DNA of 64,000 nt from contig JACRDB010000045.1 in assembly GCA_016218725.1 (NCBI GenBank), positions 34,991 through 98,990 of the forward strand. The letters run 5' to 3'. The DNA comes from Deltaproteobacteria bacterium (GTDB lineage: Bacteria; Myxococcota_A; Polyangia; Polyangiales; Ga0077539). Each line of letters opens with the position of its first letter. Within the stretch, counting starts at the first letter, position 1. The notes under the pieces were generated by a model. The model saw only the letters and a program-made list of their open reading frames with translations. It had not been told where the DNA came from and searched no databases. Shown here one piece after another: positions 16,907-25,926 of the stretch. Both the position numbers and the translations under genes were made by a program.

Positions 16907-18054
16907 TGCGCTGGAAGGTCCCCCTCACGGACACCACCCTCGGCGAGGAGGAGGCCCTGGCCGCCGCGGAGGTGGTGCGCGGGGGGTGGCTCACCCAGGG
17001 TCCCAGGGTGGAGGCCTTCGAGCGGGCCTTCGCGGAGTTCCTCGGGGTGCCCCACGCGGTAGCGGTGTGCAACTGCACCCTGGGGCTGGAGCTGGCCTAC
17101 GAGCTGGCGGGCGTGGGCCCCGGGGACGAGGTGCTCCTCCCGTCGCTCACTTTCGTGGCCACGGCCAACGCCGCGAGGCGTCGGGGGGCAGCGCCGGTCT
17201 TCGTGGACGTGACCTCCGAGGACGACCTCACCCTCGATCCGGAGGATGTGGCCCGCAAGCTCACGCCCCGGACCCGCGCGGTTGTTGCGGTGCACCATTC
17301 CGGCGAGCCCTGCGCCATGGACGCCCTCGCGCGGGCCGCGGCCAGCGGGTCGGGGCCGGCGCCGGCGCTGGTGGAGGACTGCGCCCACGCGCCGGGGGCG
17401 CGCCTCGGGGGGCGCGCGTGCGGGGGCCTCGGGCGCGTGGGGGCCTTCAGCTTCTTCAGCAACAAGAACATGACCACCGGCGAGGGGGGCATGCTCACCA
17501 CCCACGACGGGGACCTTGCTGCGCGCGCGAGGGCGCTACGCTCCCACGGGATGACCACGGTCACCTGGGACCGCCACCGCGGCCACGCGTTCACCTACGA
17601 CGTCGTGGCCCCGGGCACCAACGCGCGCATGGACGAGGTGCGGGCGGCCGTGGGCCTGGTGCAGCTACGGCGCCTCCCGGCCGCCAACGCCGCGCGGGCG
17701 CGGGTGGTGCGCACCTACCTCCAGGCCCTGGACGCCAGGGCGAGCGCCCTGTCGGGCCTGCGGGTGCCGCACCGCAGGAGCCGCGGGGAGAGCGCCCACC
17801 ACCTGTTCGTTGTGCTGCTCCCGCCGGGGACGGAGCGCGAGCGGGTGATGCTCGCCCTGCGTGAGCGCGGCGTCCAGACGAGCGTTCACTACCCGCCGAC
17901 GCACCGCTTCGCGGCCTATGGCACCGGGGACGTCCCGCGCACCGACGCGATCGCCCCGCGGCTCCTCACGCTCCCGCTCGGGCCGGCCATGACCGAGGAC
18001 GACGTGGGGCTCGTGGTGGACGCGCTCTGCGCGGCCCTCGCGGGTGCAGCGTAG
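16906..18054 (+). CDS. DegT/DnrJ/EryC1/StrS-family PLP aminotransferase
   Basis: 382 residues from ATG 16906, sharing an A with the preceding TGA. Fold-type I features are GGWLTQGPRVEAFE, the LPSLTFVATANA substrate loop, EDCAHAPGA and FSFFSNKNMTTGEGG. K187 in SNKNMTTGEGG is the PLP Schiff-base lysine. GTNARMDEVRAAVG and HLFVVLLP are also typical of sugar aminotransferases. It would transfer an amino group to a keto-sugar nucleotide, fitting the nucleotidyltransferase upstream. It ends the operon at the long hairpin 18076-18194. Confidence 0.93.
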   Translation: MRWKVPLTDTTLGEEEALAAAEVVRGGWLTQGPRVEAFERAFAEFLGVPHAVAVCNCTLGLELAYELAGVGPGDEVLLPSLTFVATANAARRRGAAPVFVDVTSEDDLTLDPEDVARKLTPRTRAVVAVHHSGEPCAMDALARAAASGSGPAPALVEDCAHAPGARLGGRACGGLGRVGAFSFFSNKNMTTGEGGMLTTHDGDLAARARALRSHGMTTVTWDRHRGHAFTYDVVAPGTNARMDEVRAAVGLVQLRRLPAANAARARVVRTYLQALDARASALSGLRVPHRRSRGESAHHLFVVLLPPGTERERVMLALRERGVQTSVHYPPTHRFAAYGTGDVPRTDAIAPRLLTLPLGPAMTEDDVGLVVDALCAALAGAA

Positions 18055-18075
18055 CGGACCATGGCAGCGTGTTTT

Positions 18076-18194
18076 CGTGGGGGCTGCGCTTCCGCTCCGT
18101 TGCCACAGCGTTCTCGATGCAGGTCGGCGGATTGAAACCCCGCCGACTTGCATCGAGAACGCCACGGCAACGGGGCGCACGCGCATCCCCCACG
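18076..18194. repeat. Long imperfect inverted repeat (119 nt hairpin)
   Basis: Arms 18076-18130 and 18140-18194 are complementary at 47 of 55 positions around a 9-nt loop. The inner 34 bp (18097-18130 with 18140-18173) have only four mismatches, including matched TTCTCGATGCA/TGCATCGAGAA. It fills most of the gap between the convergent aminotransferase and methyltransferase genes. It may act as a two-way terminator, but there is no T-tract and the stem is far longer than needed, so a REP/MITE-like element or structured RNA is as likely. Confidence 0.8.
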
Positions 18195-18221
18195 CCTACA
18201 CCCAGGAGGCGCGCCGTCTCC

Positions 18222-19079
18222 TCACCGTCGCGCGACCACGCTGAGCACCACGCTGTACGCGCCCACCTCGCGCGCCACGTCCACCGCCGCGAAGCGCGCC
18301 CGCAGCCACCCCAGGACCTCGCCCTCGCCCAGGTAGCGCGTGTGCTCGCGGCGCCGCGCCCGCGCCGCGTCCCACGCCAGCGCCAGCGCCCCGCCCAGCC
18401 CCACCTCGCGCCGCGCCGGTCCCCCGAGGGAGGCCAGCGCCCGCGCCAGGCGCCCCTCGCGCTCCCTGGCGCGCGCCACCGCGGGCGGGTGCGTCGTGAC
18501 CAGGAGCGCCAGCACGCCGCCGGGCCGCAGCACCCTCGCGAGCTCCCGGACGCCTCCCTCCGGGTCCAGGAAGTAGTCCAGCGCCGCCGTGCTGAACACC
18601 CCGTCCACGCTCCCGTCCCGCAGCGGGAGCGCCTCCCCCACACCCCGGACCACCAGCGCCTCCAGGCCGCCTCGGACTCCCCTCGGCTGGCCGTCGGCGC
18701 CCGGGTCCACCGCAAGGTATCGCTCCACCGCCGCGGGCATCACCGACGCCTTGGCGCCGTCCTTGCCCCCGACGTCCACCACCGTGCCCCGGAGCCCCGA
18801 GCGCCCAAGGAGCGCCACGATCCGCGGGTCCACGGCCGAGGGTCCCGAGGCGCCAGGGCGCCGAGGGCGTCGCACCCTCCAGGCCGCCAGACCCTCCATC
18901 GCCTCGCGCCAGCGACCCCCGCCCTCGCCCTCCAACGCACTGCTCCAGCGCGACGGAACCAACGACGGCGCCGACCCCGTGAGGTCATAGCGCTCCGAGC
19001 AGCCCCCACAGGCGCCGTCATGTTGCAGCGCACCATGACAGGCCGGACACGCCAGGAGCGCGCGCCAGGCGTCGTTCAC
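18222..19079 (-). CDS. SAM methyltransferase with N-terminal Trm112-like zinc ribbon
   Basis: 285 residues from GTG 19079. The N-terminus LACPACHGALQ ... CGGCSERYDL is a four-Cys zinc ribbon like those fused to class I methyltransferases. The Rossmann part shows VVDVGGKDGAKA (motif I), VGEALPLRDGSVDGVFS and ELARVLRPGGVLAL, the usual Methyltransf_11 order. Substrate unknown. The GTG overlaps the stop of the upstream lipoprotein gene (GTGA), making it the third gene of a coupled YgfZ - lipoprotein - methyltransferase operon. An upstream extension in the same frame has no domain content and was cut. Confidence 0.88.
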   Translation of the reverse strand: MNDAWRALLACPACHGALQHDGACGGCSERYDLTGSAPSLVPSRWSSALEGEGGGRWREAMEGLAAWRVRRPRRPGASGPSAVDPRIVALLGRSGLRGTVVDVGGKDGAKASVMPAAVERYLAVDPGADGQPRGVRGGLEALVVRGVGEALPLRDGSVDGVFSTAALDYFLDPEGGVRELARVLRPGGVLALLVTTHPPAVARAREREGRLARALASLGGPARREVGLGGALALAWDAARARRREHTRYLGEGEVLGWLRARFAAVDVAREVGAYSVVLSVVARR

Positions 19080-19678
19080 GGGTCTCCCGGGGTCCCGTCG
19101 GGGCCGGCGTCTCCAGCAGGCGCGGGGGCCTCGGCGGGGGCCTGCGCGCCGCAAGGCAGGCCCGCGGCCGCCCACGCATGGACGCGGTCCACGGCCTCCG
19201 AGGGCCAGCGGGCGTCGTCGGCGCCCCACCAGACGAAGCCCGCGTCCGGCGGGCGAGCGCCCGCGTCCGGGCGCTGGAGCTCGGCGAGGCGCGTCGCCGC
19301 GCGAGGGAGGTCCCGACGGCAGCGCTCCAGGGCCACGCGCTCCAACACCCGTCGGGCGAAGGGCGCCCTCCGGGCGTCCCCGGCCCGGAGCACCTCGGCC
19401 ACCGCGTGGACGCCCGGCGGCCCCGCGCGTACGAGCCTCCGCACCGCGTCGCTGTCGCCCTGGTGCGAGCGGTCGGGCTCGTCCGCGAGGTGCGCCACGA
19501 GCCAGGCGACCTCCGCCGAGGCGATCCCCGCGTCGGATCGCAGGGCGACGGAAGCCGGCGCGCCGCCGTCCGCCGTCGGGGGCTCCTCCGCGGCGGGCAT
19601 CGAGCGCACCGTGAGCCCCGACCGCGACGCGCACGCCAGCACCGCCCACGCCCCGAGCGCCCAGGCCCGGAGCCTCAA
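19076..19678 (-). CDS. Small hypothetical lipoprotein
   Basis: 200 residues from TTG 19678, overlapping the YgfZ stop (TTGA). The start reads MRLRAWALGAWAVLACAS with lipobox AVLAC. The mature protein is Ala/Arg/Asp-rich and mostly helical, with a mid-section (AVRRLVRAGPPGVHAVAEVLRAGDARRAPFARR, read in parts) resembling a single HEAT-like helix pair. The C-terminus is Ala/Pro-rich. No recognised domain. Coupling to the YgfZ and methyltransferase genes suggests co-expression only. Confidence 0.7.
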   Translation of the reverse strand: MRLRAWALGAWAVLACASRSGLTVRSMPAAEEPPTADGGAPASVALRSDAGIASAEVAWLVAHLADEPDRSHQGDSDAVRRLVRAGPPGVHAVAEVLRAGDARRAPFARRVLERVALERCRRDLPRAATRLAELQRPDAGARPPDAGFVWWGADDARWPSEAVDRVHAWAAAGLPCGAQAPAEAPAPAGDAGPDGTPGDP

Positions 19679-20586
19679 GGGACCGGCCTCGGCACCACCC
19701 TCGCGGGCGCCGCCCCCACGGCGAGCGCCTCCCCGGCGTCCACCGTGGTGCGACGCACCATCGCCAGCGCCACCGCGCTCCCTGGCAGCGCCAGGGACCG
19801 CGCCGCCGAGGTGACCGCTCCCACAGGCTTGTCCTCCGAGAGCACCGGCGCCCCGCGCTCCGGCGCCGGACCCTCCAGCACCAGGGACACCAGGTGCTTC
19901 TGCACCTGCCCTCGCATCTCCAACCGACACACCATCTCCTGGCCCAGGTAGCAGCCCTTGTGGAAGGACACCGCCCTCGCCGTCAGCCCCGCCTCCTGGA
20001 CGAAATTGCCCCCGTCGAAGTCCACCCCGAAGGCGGGCACCGCGGCCTCCAGCCGCGCCACCTCCCAGGCATCGATGGACACCACGGGGACATTATGTTG
20101 CAGTGCAACATAGACGCGGTCGAGGTCGCCGGCAGGCACGAGGAGGTCCACCCCGCCGCGGCCGAGGCGATCGGCGCAGGAGGCACCGAGGCCCTCGGTG
20201 AGCCTCCGGGCGTCCGGGCCCTGGACCGAGAGCACGGTGACGTCGGTGAGGGCCTCCAGGGTGACGTCCTCCATCACGATGTAGCGCTCGAAGTGGGCCT
20301 GGAGCGCATCGCGCTGCGCCAGGGGGACCACCAGGAGGAGGGCGTCGGGCGCGGGGTGGACCCACAGGTCCGAGAGCACCTTGCCCTTGACCCCCACGGC
20401 CACGGCATAGGCTCCCTGGCCGGGCTCGAGCGCCCGCACGTCCTGGGTGACCACGCCGTTCAGCCACGCGCTGCGGTCGGCGCCCTTCACGGCCAGCACG
20501 CCGTGGTCCTCCAACGCCCTCAAGCCAGCGCGGTGTTGCAGGGCGTCGAGCTGTTCCTGGAGCGAGAGGGTCACCGTCGGGGTCAT
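19675..20586 (-). CDS. YgfZ/GcvT-like folate-binding protein
   Basis: 303 residues from ATG 20586. The family signature KGCYLGQE near residue 209 is exact, with the conserved Cys. The N-terminal half has WLNGVVTQDVRAL and the C-terminal half a small barrel (APVLSEDKPVGAVTSAA). YgfZ proteins bind folate and help assembly or repair of iron-sulfur clusters such as those of MiaB. Length is close to the E. coli protein (about 326). It is the first gene of the minus-strand operon reaching 18222. A perfect 17-bp palindrome lies in its coding sequence at 20095-20111. Confidence 0.92.
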   Translation of the reverse strand: MTPTVTLSLQEQLDALQHRAGLRALEDHGVLAVKGADRSAWLNGVVTQDVRALEPGQGAYAVAVGVKGKVLSDLWVHPAPDALLLVVPLAQRDALQAHFERYIVMEDVTLEALTDVTVLSVQGPDARRLTEGLGASCADRLGRGGVDLLVPAGDLDRVYVALQHNVPVVSIDAWEVARLEAAVPAFGVDFDGGNFVQEAGLTARAVSFHKGCYLGQEMVCRLEMRGQVQKHLVSLVLEGPAPERGAPVLSEDKPVGAVTSAARSLALPGSAVALAMVRRTTVDAGEALAVGAAPARVVPRPVP

Positions 20587-20642
20587 CGCGCTGTGGTATG
20601 GGCACCGGGCGCCCGCTTGGCAAGGGCACCCACCGCTGCCCC

Positions 20643-23600
20643 TCAGGGCAGGGCGACCATGGCCCGGACGAAGCCTGCCAGCGTGGACATGACCCTCGGG
20701 CACACGGCGCCGGTCCCGACGCAGCCCCCTCGGGCGCCTTCGAGGTATGTCAGGGGCACGGCGGTGATGCCCCCCCGGCGGTCCCCGACGAAGAGGTTGG
20801 CGCCCTGCACGAGCATGCTGTACGCCCCGCCATAGAGGCCCACGTCGAGGCCAGGGCTGAACGAGGGCGTGGCGATGCGCAGGACCGTGCCCGAACCCGA
20901 AGGGTACCTCGGGCTCGCCGGGGCGATGTTCTTGCCGACGAAGAGCCTGGTCCCCCGCCAGAGGAGCACCGTGGGCTCGTCGCCGGAGTCCACCGGGCGG
21001 ATATGCTCCAGGCGCGAGGTCGTGTTGAAGACAGAGACGTTGTTGGCGCGGAAGTTGGCGACCGCCAGGAGGCTCCCGTCCGGCGAGAGGGCCAAGGGCC
21101 CCGGGGACGGCCCTGCGGCGGGGCTCCCGGCGGGAAAATTGGTGATCATCCTGGGCGTGACGGTGCAGAGCGTCGGCGGCGAGGCTGGGGGCGGCGCGAT
21201 GGGCTCGCAGCGGTCCACCATGCACGGGACGCTCAGCTCGGCCACGGCGCGGCCTCGATTGCCGGAGAGCGAGACATAGACCGTCTGTCCGTCGGGGCTG
21301 ACCAGCACGTCCTCCAGGACCGCCGGGGTCATGCCGGCGTTGCGCACGGGGAAGGTGGCGCACTGCCGGTGGTCGTCCAGGTCGACCACGGCGAGCAGGT
21401 CGTTCTCCAGGGCCACGAAGGCGAAGTGCCCCTCCGGGGTCACCGACAGCGCGCGCGGGAGGTCCGAGAGCACGATGCGATTGATGCCCATGGGCGCCGT
21501 CATGGGGTCGCGCGTCATGGGGTTCTGGTCGAGGTCGACCTCGCGCTCGACCGCGCCGTCCCGGGAGACGAGCGATGCAATGGAGAGGCTGCGCTCCTCG
21601 AAGTTGAGCACCGCCGCGCGCGTAGGCCCGCCGGCCTCCGGGCGGAGGAGGGCCATGGGCCTCTTTGGGCGAAGGAGCTGGGAGGCGGTGGGTCCCGCCA
21701 GGCCCACCGGCAGCTCGGTCCCGCCCGCGAAGGGTTGCCGCGTCGCTGCGTCGATGGACAGCGTGTAGCGCGAGAGGCCCGTCGGGGTGAGCAGCAGCAC
21801 GCCCGGCGAGGCGCAGCGGGTGGCCATCGCGGGGTCCGCGGGCTCGGCGTGAGCCCCGGTGCAGTGCCGCCGGTCGTCCGGCGGGACGTGATGAAACCGG
21901 AAGGTGCCCACCGCGTGGCGCCGCAGCTCGGCCTCCTCGCACGGGTCGGCGCAGAGCCACCCCTCCAGGAAGTCCACGAAGTCCACGCCGGCGAAGCCCC
22001 CGTCGTGCCCCGGAGCCCGGGCGGGGAGGTACGTGAAGATGCTCCAGAGCATGGCCTGCACGCGCGGATCGGGCGGCCTGGGCGGCCCGGGCAGCGCGCT
22101 CGGCGGGGGCAGCGGCGGGGTGACGCGCCAGAGCGCCCCGGAGATCACACCCTCGGACACCAGGGAGGTCTGCGTGTTCGGGGTGGCGGTGTTGAGCAGC
22201 ACCAGGGGGGGGTTGGCCTCATCGACATCGAGACCCCACCCGGCCCCGGTGCTGCTGTAGTAACATTGGCCGCTCCCTGTGTAGGCCCCCCAGAACGTCG
22301 CCACGCCCTCGGACCACGCCAGCTGAGGGTCCACCTGGGTCCAGGGGTTGTGAGACCCTCCCGGCGAGGTCGTCATGGAGAGGTTGGCCATGACGAAGTG
22401 CCCGAACTCGTGGCGGAGCACAGGGTCGTCCCACTCGCCCGCCGGGACGGTCCCTCCCCCGCGGATGCCGAGGTTCGCGATGCCTGGCGCGACGGCGCGG
22501 TTGGAGCAGCTCCTTGGGCCACAGGTGGAGCTGTCTGCGCCGCTCTGCCAGAACACGTCGAGCGCCGGGAGCAGCCCGCCCGTCGCGCTGATCGTGGTGG
22601 ACCGCGTCTGGGACAGCACCCGCAGGATGTGGAACGCTCCGGAGGTCGGCAGGGCGACGGTAAAGTCCAGGGTGCCGGTGCCCGGCGTAGGGGTGAAGCG
22701 TCGACTGGTGAAGACGTGCGTGACGGAGGCGTTGTTCTTCACTGTCATGGCCAGCGCGGTGCCGGGGTTCACCTCGGCCCTCACCTCCAGCAGGGCCTCC
22801 TCGGAGGACACTGGCATCGCCAGTTGGAAGCGCCCGCTGGCGGCGTTGATGGCCCCGCGGGCGAGCTCGAAGTTGTCCCTCGCCCGGAGCGCCCGGATGA
22901 CCGCGGACGCGTAGAGGGCGCTCACCTGGGTGGTGGGAGGTACGGTACCGCACGGCGACGCCGGGCCCACGACCGAGTACTGGTAGGACACCGTCCCGCG
23001 CACCCTGGCCATCGTGGGTCCTCCGCGGCCGAGGGGCTCCACCCGGAGCGCAACCTCTCGTTCGGCGGAGGCCGCATACGCCGCGTCCACGACGCGAAGG
23101 AACAAACGCCAGGTGCTCGCCGGTAGCGGCGGATCGATGTCCTCCGGGAGCGCCACGGTGAGCTCCGCGGTGCTGGCGCCGGGGTCCGCGATGGGGACGG
23201 TCCAGTGGCCCGAGGCGCCCTCGGCCCGCACCTGGAGGGCCCTCACGGGCACCCCTGCGCGGGCCCTCCAGGCCACCGACAGCCTCGCGGTGGCGCCCGG
23301 GGACAGCGTGGCGGGCCCCGGGACCGCGGTGAGCGCAGGCCCTGAGGGGTTCTCGGGCAAGGGTGCCGCGCTCCCCTCGGCAAAGCTCCCGGCGGTGAAG
23401 GCGAAGGGAAACGGCCGGAGGTTCTCCAGGCGCACCCGGGCGGGCACCGTGGTCGCCCGAGGGGGAGTAGCGCCGTCGCGCGCGGTGAGGGGGATGTCGT
23501 ACACCCGGTCCCCGCGGGTGTTGGTGGGCGAGATCGCGTAGCGCAGCGTGAGGCGCCCGCCGCCCTCGTCGGTCACGCGCACGCGGGAGGCGTCCCAGCC

Positions 23601-24488
23601 GCTGTCCAGGGAGGAGAAATCCGCCGAGAGCGTGGCCCCCGGGGCCGTCATGCGAACGTCGAGGGTGACGGTGTCGCCGTTGGCGTAGTGGAACCGATCC
23701 GTGGTCACGGAGACAAAGCGAAACGGCGGGTTGGAGAAGGTCACCGCGACGCTGTCCGAGGCGCTGGCGCCCCGGCGGTCGTACACCGTCACGCCAAGGC
23801 GGTGCGGCCCGTCCGGCCAGGCCCCGGTGTCAAACGTGAGCACCCGGACAGGCTCCCCCGCACGGGAGAGCTCCCGGCCATCGAGCACCACGCCCACGTC
23901 CACGGCGTCGTCCGGGGCGGTGTAGGCAAATGTCAGACGGAGCATTCCGGTGATCACGGCTCCGGGGGACGGCGCCGTGATGCGCACCGTGGGCGCGCCG
24001 CGGGAGGGCCCAGCGTCCACGGGCGTCGTGTCCCTCGCGGGCGCGTCGGGCGCCGGGAGGTCCTCTCCCGGCGCGTCCCGAGCGCCCGAGTCTGGCGGGG
24101 TGGCGTCGATTGCCGGGGCGTCCGTGGGGCTCGCGTCCGCCGCGCCGGAGTCTGCGCTGGGAGCGTCCATGGGCGTCCCATCGGGCGCGCCGCCGTCGGG
24201 CGCGCCGCCGTCCGGCGCCGCGGTGTCCATGGACGCTCCGTCTCCGGGGAGCGTGTCTGGCGCTGTTTGCGTGTCCCCCGGGGGGCTGGTGTCCGTCGGC
24301 GCGACGTCCGGCGTGACCGCGTCGCCCCCGCCCTGGCTGTCGACGCCCTGGGTGCCGGTGTCCGGCGCGACGGTGGAGTCCGTCCCCGCGGCGTCGCCCA
24401 TCCCGCCGTCTCCCGAGGAACACGCGACCCCCCACACCGCGAGGGACAGCGCCAGGAACCCGAGCCTCGATTGCGCGCGAAGGAGCAT
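20643..24488 (-). CDS. Large lipoprotein with Ig-like, HExxH protease-like and beta-propeller parts
   Basis: 1,281 residues from ATG 24488 (MLLRAQSRLGFLALSLAVWGVACSSG, lipobox GVAC); a TTG two codons upstream is less likely. A very long Asp/Ala/Pro/Thr linker (to about residue 165) is followed by several Ig-like beta domains (VTITAPSPG-type strands). A middle domain contains LRHEFGHFVMANLSM, a zinc-metallopeptidase HExxH motif about residue 690. The C-terminal third has YVTN/Lgt-like propeller blades (VSPDGQTVYVSLSGNRG, LSPDGSLLAVANFRANNVSV). Probably a surface-anchored hydrolase or adhesin. The third zinc ligand is not assigned, so protease activity is inferred. Confidence 0.85.
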   Translation of the reverse strand: MLLRAQSRLGFLALSLAVWGVACSSGDGGMGDAAGTDSTVAPDTGTQGVDSQGGGDAVTPDVAPTDTSPPGDTQTAPDTLPGDGASMDTAAPDGGAPDGGAPDGTPMDAPSADSGAADASPTDAPAIDATPPDSGARDAPGEDLPAPDAPARDTTPVDAGPSRGAPTVRITAPSPGAVITGMLRLTFAYTAPDDAVDVGVVLDGRELSRAGEPVRVLTFDTGAWPDGPHRLGVTVYDRRGASASDSVAVTFSNPPFRFVSVTTDRFHYANGDTVTLDVRMTAPGATLSADFSSLDSGWDASRVRVTDEGGGRLTLRYAISPTNTRGDRVYDIPLTARDGATPPRATTVPARVRLENLRPFPFAFTAGSFAEGSAAPLPENPSGPALTAVPGPATLSPGATARLSVAWRARAGVPVRALQVRAEGASGHWTVPIADPGASTAELTVALPEDIDPPLPASTWRLFLRVVDAAYAASAEREVALRVEPLGRGGPTMARVRGTVSYQYSVVGPASPCGTVPPTTQVSALYASAVIRALRARDNFELARGAINAASGRFQLAMPVSSEEALLEVRAEVNPGTALAMTVKNNASVTHVFTSRRFTPTPGTGTLDFTVALPTSGAFHILRVLSQTRSTTISATGGLLPALDVFWQSGADSSTCGPRSCSNRAVAPGIANLGIRGGGTVPAGEWDDPVLRHEFGHFVMANLSMTTSPGGSHNPWTQVDPQLAWSEGVATFWGAYTGSGQCYYSSTGAGWGLDVDEANPPLVLLNTATPNTQTSLVSEGVISGALWRVTPPLPPPSALPGPPRPPDPRVQAMLWSIFTYLPARAPGHDGGFAGVDFVDFLEGWLCADPCEEAELRRHAVGTFRFHHVPPDDRRHCTGAHAEPADPAMATRCASPGVLLLTPTGLSRYTLSIDAATRQPFAGGTELPVGLAGPTASQLLRPKRPMALLRPEAGGPTRAAVLNFEERSLSIASLVSRDGAVEREVDLDQNPMTRDPMTAPMGINRIVLSDLPRALSVTPEGHFAFVALENDLLAVVDLDDHRQCATFPVRNAGMTPAVLEDVLVSPDGQTVYVSLSGNRGRAVAELSVPCMVDRCEPIAPPPASPPTLCTVTPRMITNFPAGSPAAGPSPGPLALSPDGSLLAVANFRANNVSVFNTTSRLEHIRPVDSGDEPTVLLWRGTRLFVGKNIAPASPRYPSGSGTVLRIATPSFSPGLDVGLYGGAYSMLVQGANLFVGDRRGGITAVPLTYLEGARGGCVGTGAVCPRVMSTLAGFVRAMVALP

Positions 24489-24533
24489 GGCCAAGGACCC
24501 TCACTGGCTCTGTTCTACACCCTCCGCGCGTGC

Positions 24534-25367
24534 CTACGGCACCGGCGGCTGTGGCTGTCCCAGCGCCGAGGTGATCCGCAGCCCCAGGTGGTTGACCACC
24601 CGGCGCTCGTGGCGGTCGCTCGGGCGGTTGACCACGCCGCCCTCGCTGGCGATCCAGAGCTCGGAGCTGCCGCCGCCATCGAGGTTCAGCGCGTCGGTCA
24701 CGCCGAACTCCTCCAGGAGCGGGATCATCTCCACGCTGGTGACCCCGGGGAGCCCCGCCCGGCGACCGTCGATTACCAGCAGCACCAGCGAGGCGCCGCC
24801 CTGGGTGAGCCCCAGCGCCGTGCGAGGGTGCGTGCGGTACATCCCGTTGGGCTCGTCCTCGTCGAACCAGGTGTGGCCACCCCAGAGGAGCCTCGGGCGG
24901 CCCGTGACCGCGCTCCACGCCCACGGGAAGGGCACCTCCCGCACCCGGCCGGTGCTGTCAAAGACCCTCGCCAGGGTCCCCGCGGGCCCGGGTCCAAAGG
25001 CCGCCGAGGCCACGCACCCGCGGTCGTAGGCGTCCCGCCAGAGGGTGCGCTCACCCAGCGCCAGGCCGCAGGTGGAGCCCTCATAGAAATTCGCGTTGAT
25101 CGCGATCTGCGCGCCGTACTCGTGCGCAAAGGTCCCGACGGTGGAGGACCGATCCCGGGGCCTCGTGGAGGTCACCTCCACCTGCCCGCACGCCAGGTCC
25201 GCCACCACCACGTGGGCGTCAACGCCGGGCGCCACGCGGTGTATGTGCTCCACACACGGGTAGGGAAATGTGACCCTGTCCAGGGCCTCGGCGCTGGCGC
25301 CTGCCAGGAGGAGCGCCGCGAGGAGCCAGCGCCCGCGCGAGGCCCACGCGCCGTGCTCTAGGTGCAT
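24534..25367 (-). CDS. Phosphodiester glycosidase (NAGPA-domain) family protein
   Basis: 277 residues from ATG 25367. A signal peptide (RGRWLLAALLLAGASAEAL) precedes a domain with INANFYEG, GRPRLLWGG, RTALGLTQGGASLVLLVIDGR (in parts) and the signature ALNLDGGGSSELWI. This DGGGS-containing fold is that of the mannose-6-phosphate uncovering enzyme family, widespread in bacteria as secreted proteins acting on exopolysaccharide. The start lies inside the last codons of the Fur gene, so the two genes overlap by 10 nt and are likely co-transcribed. The substrate is unknown. Confidence 0.88.
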   Translation of the reverse strand: MHLEHGAWASRGRWLLAALLLAGASAEALDRVTFPYPCVEHIHRVAPGVDAHVVVADLACGQVEVTSTRPRDRSSTVGTFAHEYGAQIAINANFYEGSTCGLALGERTLWRDAYDRGCVASAAFGPGPAGTLARVFDSTGRVREVPFPWAWSAVTGRPRLLWGGHTWFDEDEPNGMYRTHPRTALGLTQGGASLVLLVIDGRRAGLPGVTSVEMIPLLEEFGVTDALNLDGGGSSELWIASEGGVVNRPSDRHERRVVNHLGLRITSALGQPQPPVP

Positions 25368-25804
25368 CGCTCGCAGAGGCCCTTGAGCTGGATCTCCACG
25401 GACTGCGCCCGGACGCTCTTCGGGGCGGTGCGCGAGAGCTGGAGCTGCACGCTCTCCGACGGGAGGCACTGCACCTCGCCGCAGGTGCGGCAGACGAAGT
25501 GGGCGTGCTGGGGCGCCTCGTGCCCGAGGGTCTCCACGGAGGCCAGCTCGAAGCGCCAGATGTGGTCCCCGAGGTCCGTGCGGCGCAGGAGGCCCGACTC
25601 CGTCAGGTCCATGAGGTTGCGGTAGATGGTGGCCCGGTCCCAGGCGGGGCTAAGGGCGTCGGACAGCTCCCCGTGGCTCACCGGCGAGCGGGCGAGCTCC
25701 ATGCGCTGGAGCACCGCCACGCGCGGCGCCGTGACCCGGAGGCCCGCGGCCCGGATCCGGGCGCGGAGGGCCTCCTGCGCGGCGTTGTCCCTGCTACGCA
25801 CCAT
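25358..25804 (-). CDS. Fur-family metalloregulator
   Basis: 148 residues from ATG 25804. The winged helix is visible as LRVTAPRVAVLQRMEL, SPVSHGELSDALSP and DRATIYRNLMDLTESGLL. The metal domain has HAHFVCRTCGEVQCLP (His-x-His and CxxC) and a C-terminal CERC, giving a structural four-Cys zinc site. Fur proteins repress iron, zinc, manganese or peroxide genes with a metal cofactor; which one cannot be told here. It diverges from the SRAP gene with a 122-nt gap and overlaps the downstream glycosidase gene, possibly a target. Confidence 0.92.
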   Translation of the reverse strand: MVRSRDNAAQEALRARIRAAGLRVTAPRVAVLQRMELARSPVSHGELSDALSPAWDRATIYRNLMDLTESGLLRRTDLGDHIWRFELASVETLGHEAPQHAHFVCRTCGEVQCLPSESVQLQLSRTAPKSVRAQSVEIQLKGLCERCT

Positions 25805-25926
25805 CGGTCCTTCAAGGCTTACCCCCGGAGGACCCCGGGCGCAATCACCGGAGCTCCAACCCCTCTGCCACCAGCGCGCGCCGCGCGCTGGACGGGCGCC
25901 CCGGCGGCGCCCCACCATGGGAGGCG

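Noticed and set aside
20598..23126. Open frame of about 840 codons opposite the HExxH lipoprotein
   Set aside because: No domain content, and the minus-strand gene has a lipobox and recognised motifs.
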